DNA of 64,000 nt from Brachycybe producta (taxonomy: Eukaryota > Arthropoda > Diplopoda > Playtdesmida > Andrognathidae). The notes under the pieces were generated by a model that had not been told where the DNA came from, did no database searches, and worked only from the letters and a program-made list of their open reading frames with translations. This document shows positions 1-12,400 of this stretch, piece by piece. Within the stretch, counting starts at the first letter, position 1. Each line of letters starts with the position of its first letter. The position numbers and the translations under genes were made by a program. The DNA lies in assembly GCA_036925085.1 (NCBI GenBank), contig JAUPFP010000058.1, forward strand, positions 717,501 to 781,500, given 5' to 3'.

Positions 1-145
1 ATCTCTTTTTACTTTTAGCTCCGTACACCAACAGCATTTTGCGGGAGGTTTTTTTTTTTTTTTGCTCAAAGAAAAGACAGACAAGAAAAAATTTCTCTCT
101 CATTCATCCTTCATATAAAACCCATGTTATAATAATACGAGACAT

Positions 146-700
146 GTGGCGACCTCTAACGATCATAAACGAATCACTTATTAAACATTTCAAATCACAT
201 AATTTTATTATAATTAATTATAAATTCATTTTAAACAATATTATTATATATATTTATTTAGGTTTATTATTTTTTTTTTATATAAGAAATTGATCTCTAA
301 AGTTTATTTGCTTTGTTCTTTTCCTGTGGTGACCTCTAACGGATTGTAAACGAATCACTTATTTAAACACTTAAAACTTAATTTTTAATTGGTTTTATTA
401 TAGTTAATTTAATCAATAAATCATTTTAATACATTATTATTAATTAGTATTAGTTTTATTTTTATAAGAAATTAATCTATAGTTTTTTTGTGGCGACCTC
501 TAACGGATCGTAAACGAATCACGTATTAAATATTTGACATAAGATCGTTTTTTGAACTTTTAAAACTATTTTTAAATTGTTTTTTTATTGTTAGTCAAGT
601 GTTTAATCACTTTTCATGTATTATCATATCTGTATTTATTTTGATTTGATAATAAAATGTCTTAAAATTGACCTAAAGTTAATTTGTTTTTATGAAATTA
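146..700 (+). repeat. Three diverged tandem copies of a ~170 bp AT-rich repeat upstream of dcp1
   Basis: Each copy opens with a GTGGYGACCTCTAACG motif followed by a TAAACGAATCAC box. The openings are at 146, 326 and 490, so the spacings are 180 and 164 bp. Each is followed by similar AT-rich sequence ending near a TATAAGAAATTRATCT-type segment. The third copy decays towards 700. It could be satellite-like sequence or a fragment of a larger dispersed repeat. No coding potential is visible. Confidence 0.7.
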
Positions 701-839
701 ATTCTTATTCATTGTTTTCCTCCAGCATCGAGCTGTCTTTCATCAGTTACATTAGCCAGTGTAAAGGTCATATGAAGGTTAAAAGAAATGTCAGTTAGTA
801 GCGCCACTAATCGAGTAATTTTGTAATTCTGATATTTAT

Positions 840-1138
840 GTTATTCCTGTATCGTATTGTTACTTGTTACATTGAACGAACAAGCGGCCATGTTGTGTCA
901 GTTTTTTTTTTTTAATTTAACGACTATATAGTGAAGTCGTTTATTTTTACCACTTTATTCATTACGCAGTTACTGTTACGAGTTAGCACAACAAATATTT
1001 AGTGATCATTAATGCGTGTTAAATTTTAATTTTTTCTTAAATAGGCTTGTATCAATAGGAGGTATATACATGTGGACACAAGATGGCGCTCGTGATATAG
1101 CATTGATTTTTGTATTTTGTTTGTTGTAACTGTCGACG
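840..1138 (+). promoter_or_regulatory. Probable dcp1 promoter and 5' UTR
   Basis: This is the stretch directly upstream of the dcp1 start codon. It has an AAGATGGCGCT motif near 1079-1089 that resembles a YY1 site, and a second ATGGCGG copy just inside the coding region. No TATA box is obvious at a fixed distance. The transcription start cannot be placed from sequence. Confidence 0.35.
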
Positions 1139-4100
1139 ATGGGTGAAAAAATGGCGGATTCTTTTGTGAATTTGAGTGCGTTGCAACGCGTTGATCCGTA
1201 TATTATTGAAATATTAGAGTCTGCAACACAAGTCGCGCTTTACAAGTTCTGTTCAGAGAATAAGGAATGGGTAAGTAGCCGTTTATTGAGCGTCTCTCTG
1301 AGTTAAAACGTCTAAATCGTACATTTAACTTGTGCTTCTCTCTGCGTTCCTCGCTATAGTGACGTCACATACCGTTATTAATACAAACAATATGTGACGT
1401 CACACATGCTGCCTTCACACGTTAGAATGTGAGAAAGACGTTAGAATTGTGTGTTTTTCAGACGATTTTGTAAGTTATAAACCTTTCAATGATTAAATAT
1501 AGTATTGCAAAGCAGTTAAAACGGTAAAAATCGGTTGAATTAAACCTAAAACTGCATTTGTGTTTATTTTGAAGACGTTATTTCTCACTAGATGGCGCCA
1601 TATTATATCAAACCACGTTTTTTTTAATGTTAGGTAATTTCGCGGGTAATTTCGTTAAATTCTGATTGTATTTTTATTTTTTTTTTACATTATAGAACAA
1701 GACGGGTGTCGAAGGAACGCTTTTTGTGTATAAAAGGTATGTTTAAATTTAGTTATTTTTGTGTGAAAATAATTGATTTAGGTTTGAATGTCCAATGAAC
1801 GAATCAATGAAGAAAAAAAAACAGTAAAATAACAAAACATGTCGAAGGTATTTGTTATTTTCACGATTATTAAGTTGAATTAATTGTAAGAAATTATATA
1901 TTTAGATTAGCAAACGAACATTTTATAAATTATAATCACTTGAAATTGGTAAATGCGTTGTTGTTGCCGAGGGTTTGGAGATCTACTTGCTATTTTTTTG
2001 ATCTATCGGTTTCTAGAGAATCATTTTCATCACCCGTTAATTGCTTTTACTTTTTTTTTATAATATTTTTCTCGCATATTTTTTATCGTCAACGTAAAAA
2101 AATATGACGAAATTAATTTTGTTGTTTTGTCGTTCAGGTTTTTTTTTTTTCTTTTTCTCTCACGAATTATTATTATTATTATTATGCATAACTCTGGGAG
2201 ATTAGTCGGTTGTGCATTTTTTTGTGCTATTCAACAGTTGACGATCATCATCACACTTTTTGAAGTGTTAAACGTGTGAGGTTGTGTGGTAGGTTTTTTT
2301 ATTTTATTGTTGTTGGTGTTTTCAATTTTAGAATTGTTTGCGTTTCAAATGACGTCACAAGTTGACAAAGTACGCAAGAAAAAGATGAAACGAAGAAGAA
2401 AAACATTTAAGAAAACACACAAATACGTTACAAGATGTTTCAAAAAAGTTCTTATGTGTAGAAAGAAATGATGTAGAAATCATTTTTTTTTTTTTTGCAA
2501 TTTATGTGACAATTTATTATAATTAAGGATGGTAATTTAATAATAATTGGTTTTTATGTGGCCGCAATTGGTTCATTGTTGGTAAGCGAAGGTAATATTC
2601 TTGATGACTGCGTCCCATTGGCTCTTTTTTTAACAATCTAGGCTACCAGCTATTTCCTATGGCTTGAAGCAACAATGGCTGCTTATTTATGTATTCAGTT
2701 AAGTTACTCATTCAACTGCACATAAGAATGAACTATTTAAATCAAAATGTAATGGCCTTTTGATGACATTTGAGGGTTACTGGTCCGAAATGCACTCCAA
2801 AAATTGTTTGGCATGTGGCTAAAACCGACCACTTTTTGTAATTACTTGAACTACACTAGGACCACTTCTCCAATCGGTTTTCCCCACTCGCTATAACCAT
2901 TTTTTTGTAGTTCATCTCGACCACTAAAAGTCGCTATTGTTTGAACGCTCTTAGCGACAATATGGCGACCAAACAAAAGTTCATTTTTGGTGATTTTATG
3001 AAGTTCAGTTGGGATTTATGTTAATCATGGTTTAGGTTTTCTAGTTTTATCATATATTTGACAGGCAATTAGAAATCGGGAAGAACTTCAGTTGGCTCGG
3101 CCCTTTTTATGACGACCGGCAACTTCTAATTGGTTTGTTGTGTGGTTCGACATTGAAAAGGGCGGAGCATGTGACGTCAGACTACATAACCAACCTATTA
3201 GAAGTTGCTAGTCGTCATAAAAAAGGGCGGAGCCAACTGAAGTTCTTCCCGATTTCTAAATGCCGGTTGTACATTTGTGCCACCCTGTAGGAATAAAGCT
3301 AGCCGTATTTTATTGAAATCTTTAGTAAGCTATTTCTTAAGTGCCATTTAGCCTCTCATTTTTAACTGTGAAAGCTGAGAATCAATTGATATTTCACTTC
3401 TTGAACGACGATAACTCGATAGGTTTCTCGTGATTTAAAGAGATTTAAAATATCCTCATTCGAGGCTAATTTTCGTTCTGTTTCTAATTTTAGAGAAGTT
3501 ATGTTTAAATTATGACCACATGTTGGCCAGTGGGGTTCAATTAGACGTTTTACTGAAATATTTTTTAGTTTTAAAGTTTGACGTTTGTGTTTTAAAACAT
3601 AAACGGGCATTAATTATAGTGTTTTAAAGCTAAATTTTTTCTGAAATGTGGTGACACTGACATGATTTCCGGAACTGTATTTTCAGTTCGTTTCTTGTTT
3701 TAGCTTCTTTTTTTTTAATCTTCTTGAATTCCATTTTATAGGCTACGTCTCGAAGATCAAGTTCAGGTTTGGAAGTAATAAATGGATAGCTAGGGATTTC
3801 TTAACGTTTTCATCTTTTCATATAAAAATACGGAGAAGAAGATTGGCATTTCAGTGTCTTTTTCGCACAGAATATCTTATTTCTTCCATTTTCATTCCAA
3901 ATTTGAGAAATTCTTTTAGAAAGTCACTTGCAAGAATGTTTTTTTTTAGTTTGTCACGAAGCCAGAAGATCGAATTTTAACTACTTTAAATATCTAGTTA
4001 CAATTGTGTTATAAAAGTTTTCTTTTTTTAAAGGCTCAAAATGAAATCGGAAAAAAACAAACGGTTATAGCTTTTTTCTTATTGAATTATATCCTGAAAA

Positions 4101-6377
4101 CCGTTCAATAATTTAACGGAAATTGTGAATTCCGTAATATTGAGAATCACAAATACATTTGAAGAACAAAAAGGGATTCAAGAAATCCTTTTTAGGCCCT
4201 TTGTTGTTTAAATTTAAAGCTGAACGTCCACTAGTTCGGGGGCACGGCACGCCGCGTCACGGATTTTGTGGACGCTCAGCTTTCAAGAAGTTCCAGACTT
4301 TTTTCAGAGCTTGTGCCGCGTCCTGCTACTCCGCGCTTCTGCCCTAATGAACGAGGAACGCGTAGTGAACGCTTCTATTGGACGTCAATGGAATTAAAAC
4401 TAATTTTACCAAAGTTTTTAACAGTTTTTTTTAAGGTTAGGATTCGAAATATTCGAAAGACGAAAAAAGCGCAAAGATTCGAGTTTTCGAATCTCACATA
4501 TTTTTCAAGATTCGAGGATTCGAATGTCCCATCCCTAGTATTCACCCAAAAAAATCGAGCAAGACCGAGCGAGCATTCTCACTCAATAATAGTCTGATGA
4601 ATACTGGTTAGCGAGCCGGTTTTGCTCGCTCGTGTTCGAAAATGATCGGATGGATGATGGTACATCAAAGAAGAAGACTTGTTCGTGCTTGTTTAGTGTG
4701 GACGGTGATTATTGTATCACCTTCAGACACTAGAGTGCTTTTTGTAAGCGATGGATCAACTGCGAACAAGAACATAATCTCGCTCGTGTATGGAAGCAAA
4801 GTGAGCATTTCAAGTGAACACGAGCAAAAACGTATGCTTTTGCTCGCTCTTTTAGTGAATACTCAGTTTGAGTCACATGAAGGACGACTATAATAAGCCT
4901 ATATAAATTGTAATTATTTTTTTAAAAAAAAATCATAACTAATTAACTACGTTGATGGATTTGTTTTATTGTTTCGGATGTTCAAGATATATGAACAGTG
5001 GGTTCATATCTTGAACATCCGAAACAATAAAATAAAGCATATATTAGCAAAGCAATTAACTCGAATATCGGGTCAACATGTTGAGTTGTTCGACCCAGAT
5101 CTATCAATCCATCCACCAGCAAAATGACTTCCGGTTTCTTTATCGTAAAGAGACTCTTTGTTGCTTGTTGCAAAGCAACAAAGATATAACAAGTATCGTT
5201 TTACGAATATCTATGTTCGTGTTTCTTTGGACAGAAGCTGTCGTCCGATCGAGCTGGTCGGTCGGTCGTACTCGTCAGGAATAAGTATTCCAAAAATTGG
5301 CCCACTAGTGCTTCCAAATTTAGACAGACAGCAGCAGCAACAAAGAGTGAACACAAAAGTGTTCTAATTCTGAAAATAAATAGAACTTACTGGTGTGCTA
5401 AGTACAAGACTAAAGATAACCCTCAGTTTTTTGGGTTTTTTTTTTTCGAAATCCCTTTTTTTCCCCCCCTTTCACTTTTTGTCATTCGAGTAAATCCTCT
5501 TCGTTTAAATTCAGAAAAACCTCGACGACGACCATAAATTGATTAATTTATAAAAAAAAAAACTGCTAAAGTGCTCTCGGGTAATATTTAAATAATCTCA
5601 TTCTACTTTTAATGGTAGAGATGTCAGTGGTTCGTAGCTGGTAGAACCGGGTGGCCAATTACTGGGACTGATAGAACCGGTTTGCCAGTATACGTCGAAC
5701 TGATAAGAACTGGTTCCGAACCGAGTAGATTCAGTTCGGTTCTTTCCTTTGCCCCCATCTAACGAATGTGCTGTGGTGGAAATCTTCTAATGCATATTGG
5801 AGAACCGGTTCTGATCAGTTCGTCGATCTTGACAAACTGGTTCAAACGTATTAGCAGATTTGTGCGCAGGTATTTAGAAAAATCGGGACGAACACAAGTT
5901 GGCTCCGCCCTTTTTATGACGACCGGCAACTTCTAATAGGTTGGTTATGTAGTCTGACGTCACATGCTCCGCCCTTTTCAACGTCGAACCACGCAACAAA
6001 CCAATTAGAAGTTGCCGGTCGTCATAACAAGGGCGGAGCCAACTGAAGTTCTTCCCGAATACTAAATGCCTGTGCACAAATCTGATAATGCATATTGGGA
6101 ACTGGTTAAATTGGTTCCGAACCGAGTAGAAACGGTTCGGTTCGGTTCTCCAGATATGTTTGGACATTTTGAAGAATGGTTTTTTTTTCTATTCTTTTTT
6201 CAGAGTTCTACAAAAGTGGATAATTAATTCCAATTCTGTCACACTTAACTTGTTTGAGAATTTGTTTGATTATTTTTATGGTTGTTGTGTTAATCCTTAT
6301 AAATATATTCAGATGCAAAAGAAGAATTTTAAATTTGTACAACTTTTTTTCTCACTTCTTAAATTCACTCTCTCTTT

Positions 6378-6425
<48 letters not shown>

Positions 6426-9400
6426 CTGAATAATAATTTATCTTGGAAGCTCGGCGATATAAGCTCTAATCTTGAAGTTAACGCTGAATTGAATAAGCTT
6501 TAATCTTCTTTAGATAAGATGAATGAATGATAAATTCATCTTAAACATCAAAATAGTTAACCTTTTCATGTTACAGGCATTTAGAAATCGGGGAGAACTT
6601 CAGTTGGCTCCGCCCTTTTTATGACGAACGCAACTTCTAATTGTTTGGTTATGTAGTCTGACGTCACATGCTCCGCCCTTTTCAACGTCGAGCCACACAA
6701 CAAACCAATTAGAAGTTGCCGGTCGTTATAACAAGGGCGGAGCCAACTGAAGTTCTCTCTGATTTCTAAATGACCTGTTTTCATGTTTCTCAGTCATTAT
6801 TAATTTGGAAGGCGAGAGAGGGGGCCCTCCATATAATAAGTACGTTTAGAGCGATTTCAAATAATTAGTAATTAATACTAATTATGGGTGTGCAATGCTA
6901 GCTGTAAGATAAGTCGAAGCTAGTGCTAAACTCATCAACTTTTTTTAAAACAAAAAATCATGAGTTTTTTTTAAAAAGCAAGCACTAGTTTTGACTTATC
7001 TTATAAGTTAACAATATAATTATGAATATGACCTTTACTTCGTAACTGAAATTGAATTCAATTAACAATAATTGTGCATTATGGTATAATAAGAACAATT
7101 GGGCAAATTGTCTCTGGAATGCAAAGTGTCAACAATTTATTTGCTTTTATATAAAATTATAACCTCGTCATCTTATTAATTGCTAACTTGGATGTTCTTC
7201 TGTTCAAGTAAGCGCGGCTAACGGCAGACGATTAGTGACGTCTGAATTATGTCAAATGGTTTCAAATTTTGATGAATAAATTTGACTCTGTAATGCCTTG
7301 TTTCCATTGCCAGGGTGAAAATTTGAACTTTTTCGAGGTTCGGATGCCTGAGAGGCCAACGTTTCGACATTGTAAGGCATATTCGTCGGGCAGGTGTCTT
7401 GTTTCCTTTTCCAATGTTTACCACAATGTTTGACTCACTTAAGCCCCGTTTTCACGATGATAGAGCTGCTGTCATGATGAGAGCAGCAACTATCGCGAGA
7501 ACTATCATCGTGCAGACCAACATGATAGTCACTATTACACTGTTGCGATAGTGGCTATCACAACTACCTCGTTTTGACTAGATAGTTGATAGTACTGTCG
7601 CGATAGTAAGAGTTGTGTGACCACCGCTTGTAGGGAAATATCCACTTTGTAGGAAAATTTGGCTTCTGATGGAGGGAGAGAAAAGCAACACTGTTATTGA
7701 CTAAATGATATCTGTGAAGTAGACGTCACACTGTGACATGTGACAGAACTATCGCCATTACTTCAACACGTGTAGACAGTTGCTATCGTGAGAGAGTGAA
7801 CTATCACAACTTTCATGACAGCTACTCTCACGATAGAACTATCGCCACCGTTTAAAACGAGGCTTTAAGTCTGACCGGTTCATCAATTGAGAACATACAA
7901 GTGTCCACCTGAAGGCAAAAATATGGGTACAATGTTGGATCCAACGTTGGAACACATAAGTGTGTCTCAGGCTTTAATTAAGATGCGCGACAAATATCAG
8001 TGCTAAAATTGAGACAGTTGTATGTTTTTTTTTAGAAACTACACATTTTTTTTTGTTGTTTTAACATCTTTATACTTTTGAACTAGTTTTATATTTTTAG
8101 AAATGGTGTTTCGTTAACAATGATTAGGTCGAGTTAAACTCTCTCTGAAGGAAGAAAAAAACGCCAATTCTTGGAAGGCTAAAAGGATTAGGCCTAAAAA
8201 CAAGCTCTCCAGAAATGTCAACTTCCTAAATTACTTTTTATTTTGCATGTTTTCAATGGTATATACCACTAACGAGCAAGTACGGAAATATTTTAATATA
8301 GAATAACATATTCCTGTTCATACAATATAGAGGTGGCAACGGGTACAACCGAACCGTTTCTATATTCGGTTCTGAACCGGTTTAATCCGTTCACTGTTTG
8401 CGATTTTTTTTTTTTTTGTTGGAAAGCGGTTCTGATTTGCTGCGCAAATTTACTAATGCATATTATGAACCGGTTCGTCAAGATCGACGAACTGATCAGA
8501 ACCGGTTCTCAATATGCATTCGCAAATTTGCGCAGCACATTATTAGTTAGAGGTGGTAAAGGGTCGGATATTCGGGGTGAATCTCGTACTGTATTGCAGG
8601 CCATTTTACTTTTTATCCGCGTTTTACTGAACTTTCAAATTTCAATTCTGTTCTGGATATACAGTAAAACGCGGATAAAAACGTAAAATGACTTTTCATA
8701 ATACACGATATGCTGTGAATCTCGGTGAATCTTAGTGAATCTCGTGCATGATTTTCTTCAATGTCGGGCTGTTCTTGCAAAGGGTAGAACCGAACCGATT
8801 CTACTCGGTTCGGAGCTAGTTCTTATCAGTTTGACCTATACTACCGAACTGGTTCTATCAGTTTCAGTAATTGTCGATCCGGTTCTACCGGTTTCGAACA
8901 TTACAAACCTTTTTTTTTTGTTTCAAACACTTGAAAGACATTTTAGTTTTTTTTTAATGTAATGTAAGAAAAAAACCACATGAAATATAAATTTCTGTGT
9001 CTGATGTTTTTTCCAACTATTTTGATAAAGTGCTTCGATAAATTTGAATCAATTTCAGTGATCTTCGATTTTTATCTCGTTCACTTAACCTTATTTTTTT
9101 TGGGGGGGGGGGGGCGGGGGAATTTGGCAATTTTGATCGAACATTTCGAGTAGCTATTTCTTCTTTATTGTTATCGTCGTCGTTTCGTACTCTTTTTTTA
9201 TATATATTTTTTTTAAAAAAGTCAAATCGATTTGTAAGAAAAATCTGTTTCAAAATAGTTTGTCCACTGTTTATTGAAATGGATTCAACGGAGTTTATTT
9301 ATAGTAAGTTTTAATATTTAAAAAATGTATTGTTCTTATTATAGAAAGAGAGCTTTATATTGATTTCTCTACATTGATTCAAATCGATATCGATTGTTCT

Positions 9401-12400
9401 TTTTTTAAAAAAAAAAACAAAGAATTTAGCAATTAATCGGCATTTTGCTGTCGGGTGTCCTCACTGATTTCTGTACAGTTTGAATACAACTTGGTACAGG
9501 GCATCAGCGTGAAGTGTTGACTATAAACACAGCCTTTTAAGGCACTTGACACACAGACCGGGTTTTTTGGGCCACTTTTCGACTGCAAAATGAAGTCGGA
9601 GTTGTCGCCAAAACCAACCACGTTTTACTTTCCATAGAAAATAACATTGCAACCACAGCCAAACCACTTTCAACTTCATTTTGTTGTCAAAAAGTGGTCT
9701 TGGTGTGTTACAACCTCTTTAGTGTTTTGTCGACTGGCATACATAGTAGTGAAATAACAGAATTTGCGTGACAATCTTTCAAGTTGTTAGGACATCTCAT
9801 CTTCCTTTTTGTTTTTGTTTCAAGAATTTTAAATTAAAACTACATTAAGTGTAGGCAGGCTGCTTCTGATTGATGTTTTTAGGTCGCTTTCGATCTGGTT
9901 TTCAACTTGGTTTCTGTTTTTGTGTGTTTGTCGTATGTATACACGTATAACAAATGAGGACATGACACTGACCAATGGTTCACAAGAATTACACAAAATA
10001 AGAACGGTTTTGGGGAAAAATTGAAATTGGACCATAATCAGACAGATTTGAAGAAAAAGCTGTAAAGAAAACAGAAAAGTCGCGTCCGGAAACAACATCT
10101 ATAAAGAAAACTTGTCCGAGACATTTCATTTGAAAGATATCAACATGAAAATTCCTTAAAGTGATTAAATAGGGCTCAGATTTTTATGCAAAATATCAAG
10201 CAAATGTTTCTCAATCTGTGGCCCAAGTGCCAATTGTGAAAGTAACAACAATCCCATTTAAGATCAGCTAATAGTTTTTCTTTCAATCAAAAACATTTGG
10301 CTTGAGGCTAGACCTCTCTAGTTAACAACTGATAGTAACTAGAAATCTAATCTCTAACCAGCCTTTTTGAGTAGAAAAAGCATAATTGCAGTTAGTTGGT
10401 TTCTATTGAAGACGATTACTTCACAATTGGCACTTGAGCCACAAATTGTTGAACATTTTGCTTTGATATCGTGAGTCTTATACCTTGTACTCACACATAA
10501 GTTAAATGAATTCAAATTAAATGTGTTTAGGTGAATTTATACGGAATCCAGTTAAGGACATGAACACCAAATAAAAATTGACTTTTATTATCAATATTTT
10601 AAATTGAAATACTAATTCAATATTTTGTCAATAATTTATATAAATTATACTTAAGTATTAACACAATATTTTCAGAAAATTAACTGAATAAATTGAATTT
10701 GACGACATATTGTTTGTTTGCCCTTCACAGAGTGCCCTGTAGAACACATTATTTAAATGCATTTACATTATCAGGTGTGTGTACTAGGTATTAGTGATAA
10801 AAGCTACCTTTCTAGTTTTCTAAAACAGCATTCATGTTTCTCTTCATTTTGCATTTTGCAATATTGCATTTTACATATACATTTTATAACCACATTAAAA
10901 TAAACGAAAAAAATAATAATTTAATGTTAAAAAATATTACGTTGGTTAAGAAGTGATACCATGTAAGTAACATTTTTTTGTGCTTTTGAGGTTTTGGCAT
11001 AAAAAATCAGAAAAAAAATAAGTGCATCGTTCGAAAAATGTCGCAAAATAAACAATGATTTATTTTAAAAGATATTGACTGGTAGAGGAGGTGTTCAAAT
11101 CCATTTAATGTAATTTTGCGAATATTTAGAAGAAAAAAATTGTTTGTGATGTCACACGTACGTAACATAATTATATTAATTATGGCTCAAAAAAACGTCC
11201 AAATAATTTTATTTGCAAAAAAAAAAATTGTGTAAAAAAAAACCTTAAATTTGCATTATAACGTTTTTTTTTTGTTCCTCTTGTAAAATTTATATTTTGT
11301 TAGTTACGTGGTATCACTTTTTAAATGACAATATATGGTTTTACATAAATTAAAATCTTCAAACTTGAACGTAATTAAATTGCGATAAGACGTTTTTAAA
11401 TATTGTAAATCCAGGTGGTCGTCGTCATATTTGAGGTTGATTGATTATGACGGTTTTATCAGAGAATAACGGTGAAATTATTTTAGATCAAACGAAAATG
11501 GTTTGAAATATTAATAATTTTAACATTGATCGTAAAGACATTAACCATCTGTCAAGTGGGATCGGTTCTGTTTTTCTTTATATTATGCCCCCTTGAATTG
11601 AAATGAATTCAAATTAAATGTGTTTATAGGTGAATTTATACGGAATCCAGTTAAGGACACATGAACACCAAATAAAAATTGTCTTTATTATTACAGTATT
11701 TTAAATTGAAATACTAAATTGTCAATAGTTTATATAAATTATATTTAAGTATTAACTGAATAAATTGAATTCGATATATTGTTTGTTTGTCCTTTATACC
11801 TAGTACACACACCTGATAATTTAAACGCATTTAAATAATAAACGTGTTCTACAGAGCCCTGTGAAGGACAAACAAACTATCTCGTCGAACTCAATTTATT
11901 CAGTTAATAATCTGAAAATATCGAGTTAATTAACTTAAATATAATTATATAAACGATTGACAAAATATTGATTTAGTATTTCAATTTAAAATAGTAATAA
12001 TTAAAGTCAATTTTTATTTGGTGTTCATGTCCTTAACTGGATTCCGTATAATTCACCTAAACACATTTAATTTGAATTCATTTAACTCATGTGTGTATAA
12101 TACCTAGTACACACACCTGATAATTTAAATGCATTTAAATAATAAACGTGTTCTACAGAGCCCCCTGTGAAGGGCAAACAAACAATACGTCGTCGAACTC
12201 AATTTATTCAGTTAATAATCTCAAAATAGTGAGTTAATTAACTTAAATATAATAATAAAAACTATTGACATTAAAATATTGGTTTAGTATTTCAATTTAA
12301 AATATTAATAGTCAATTTTTATTTGGTGTTTATGTGTCCTTAACTGGATTCCGTATAATTCACCTTAAACACATTTAATTTGAATTCATTTAACTCATGT

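Noticed and set aside
4159..4597. Overlapping ORFs of 62 and 109 codons
   Set aside because: No domain or conserved segment; the region borders palindromic ATTCGAA and GAGCGAGC repeats.
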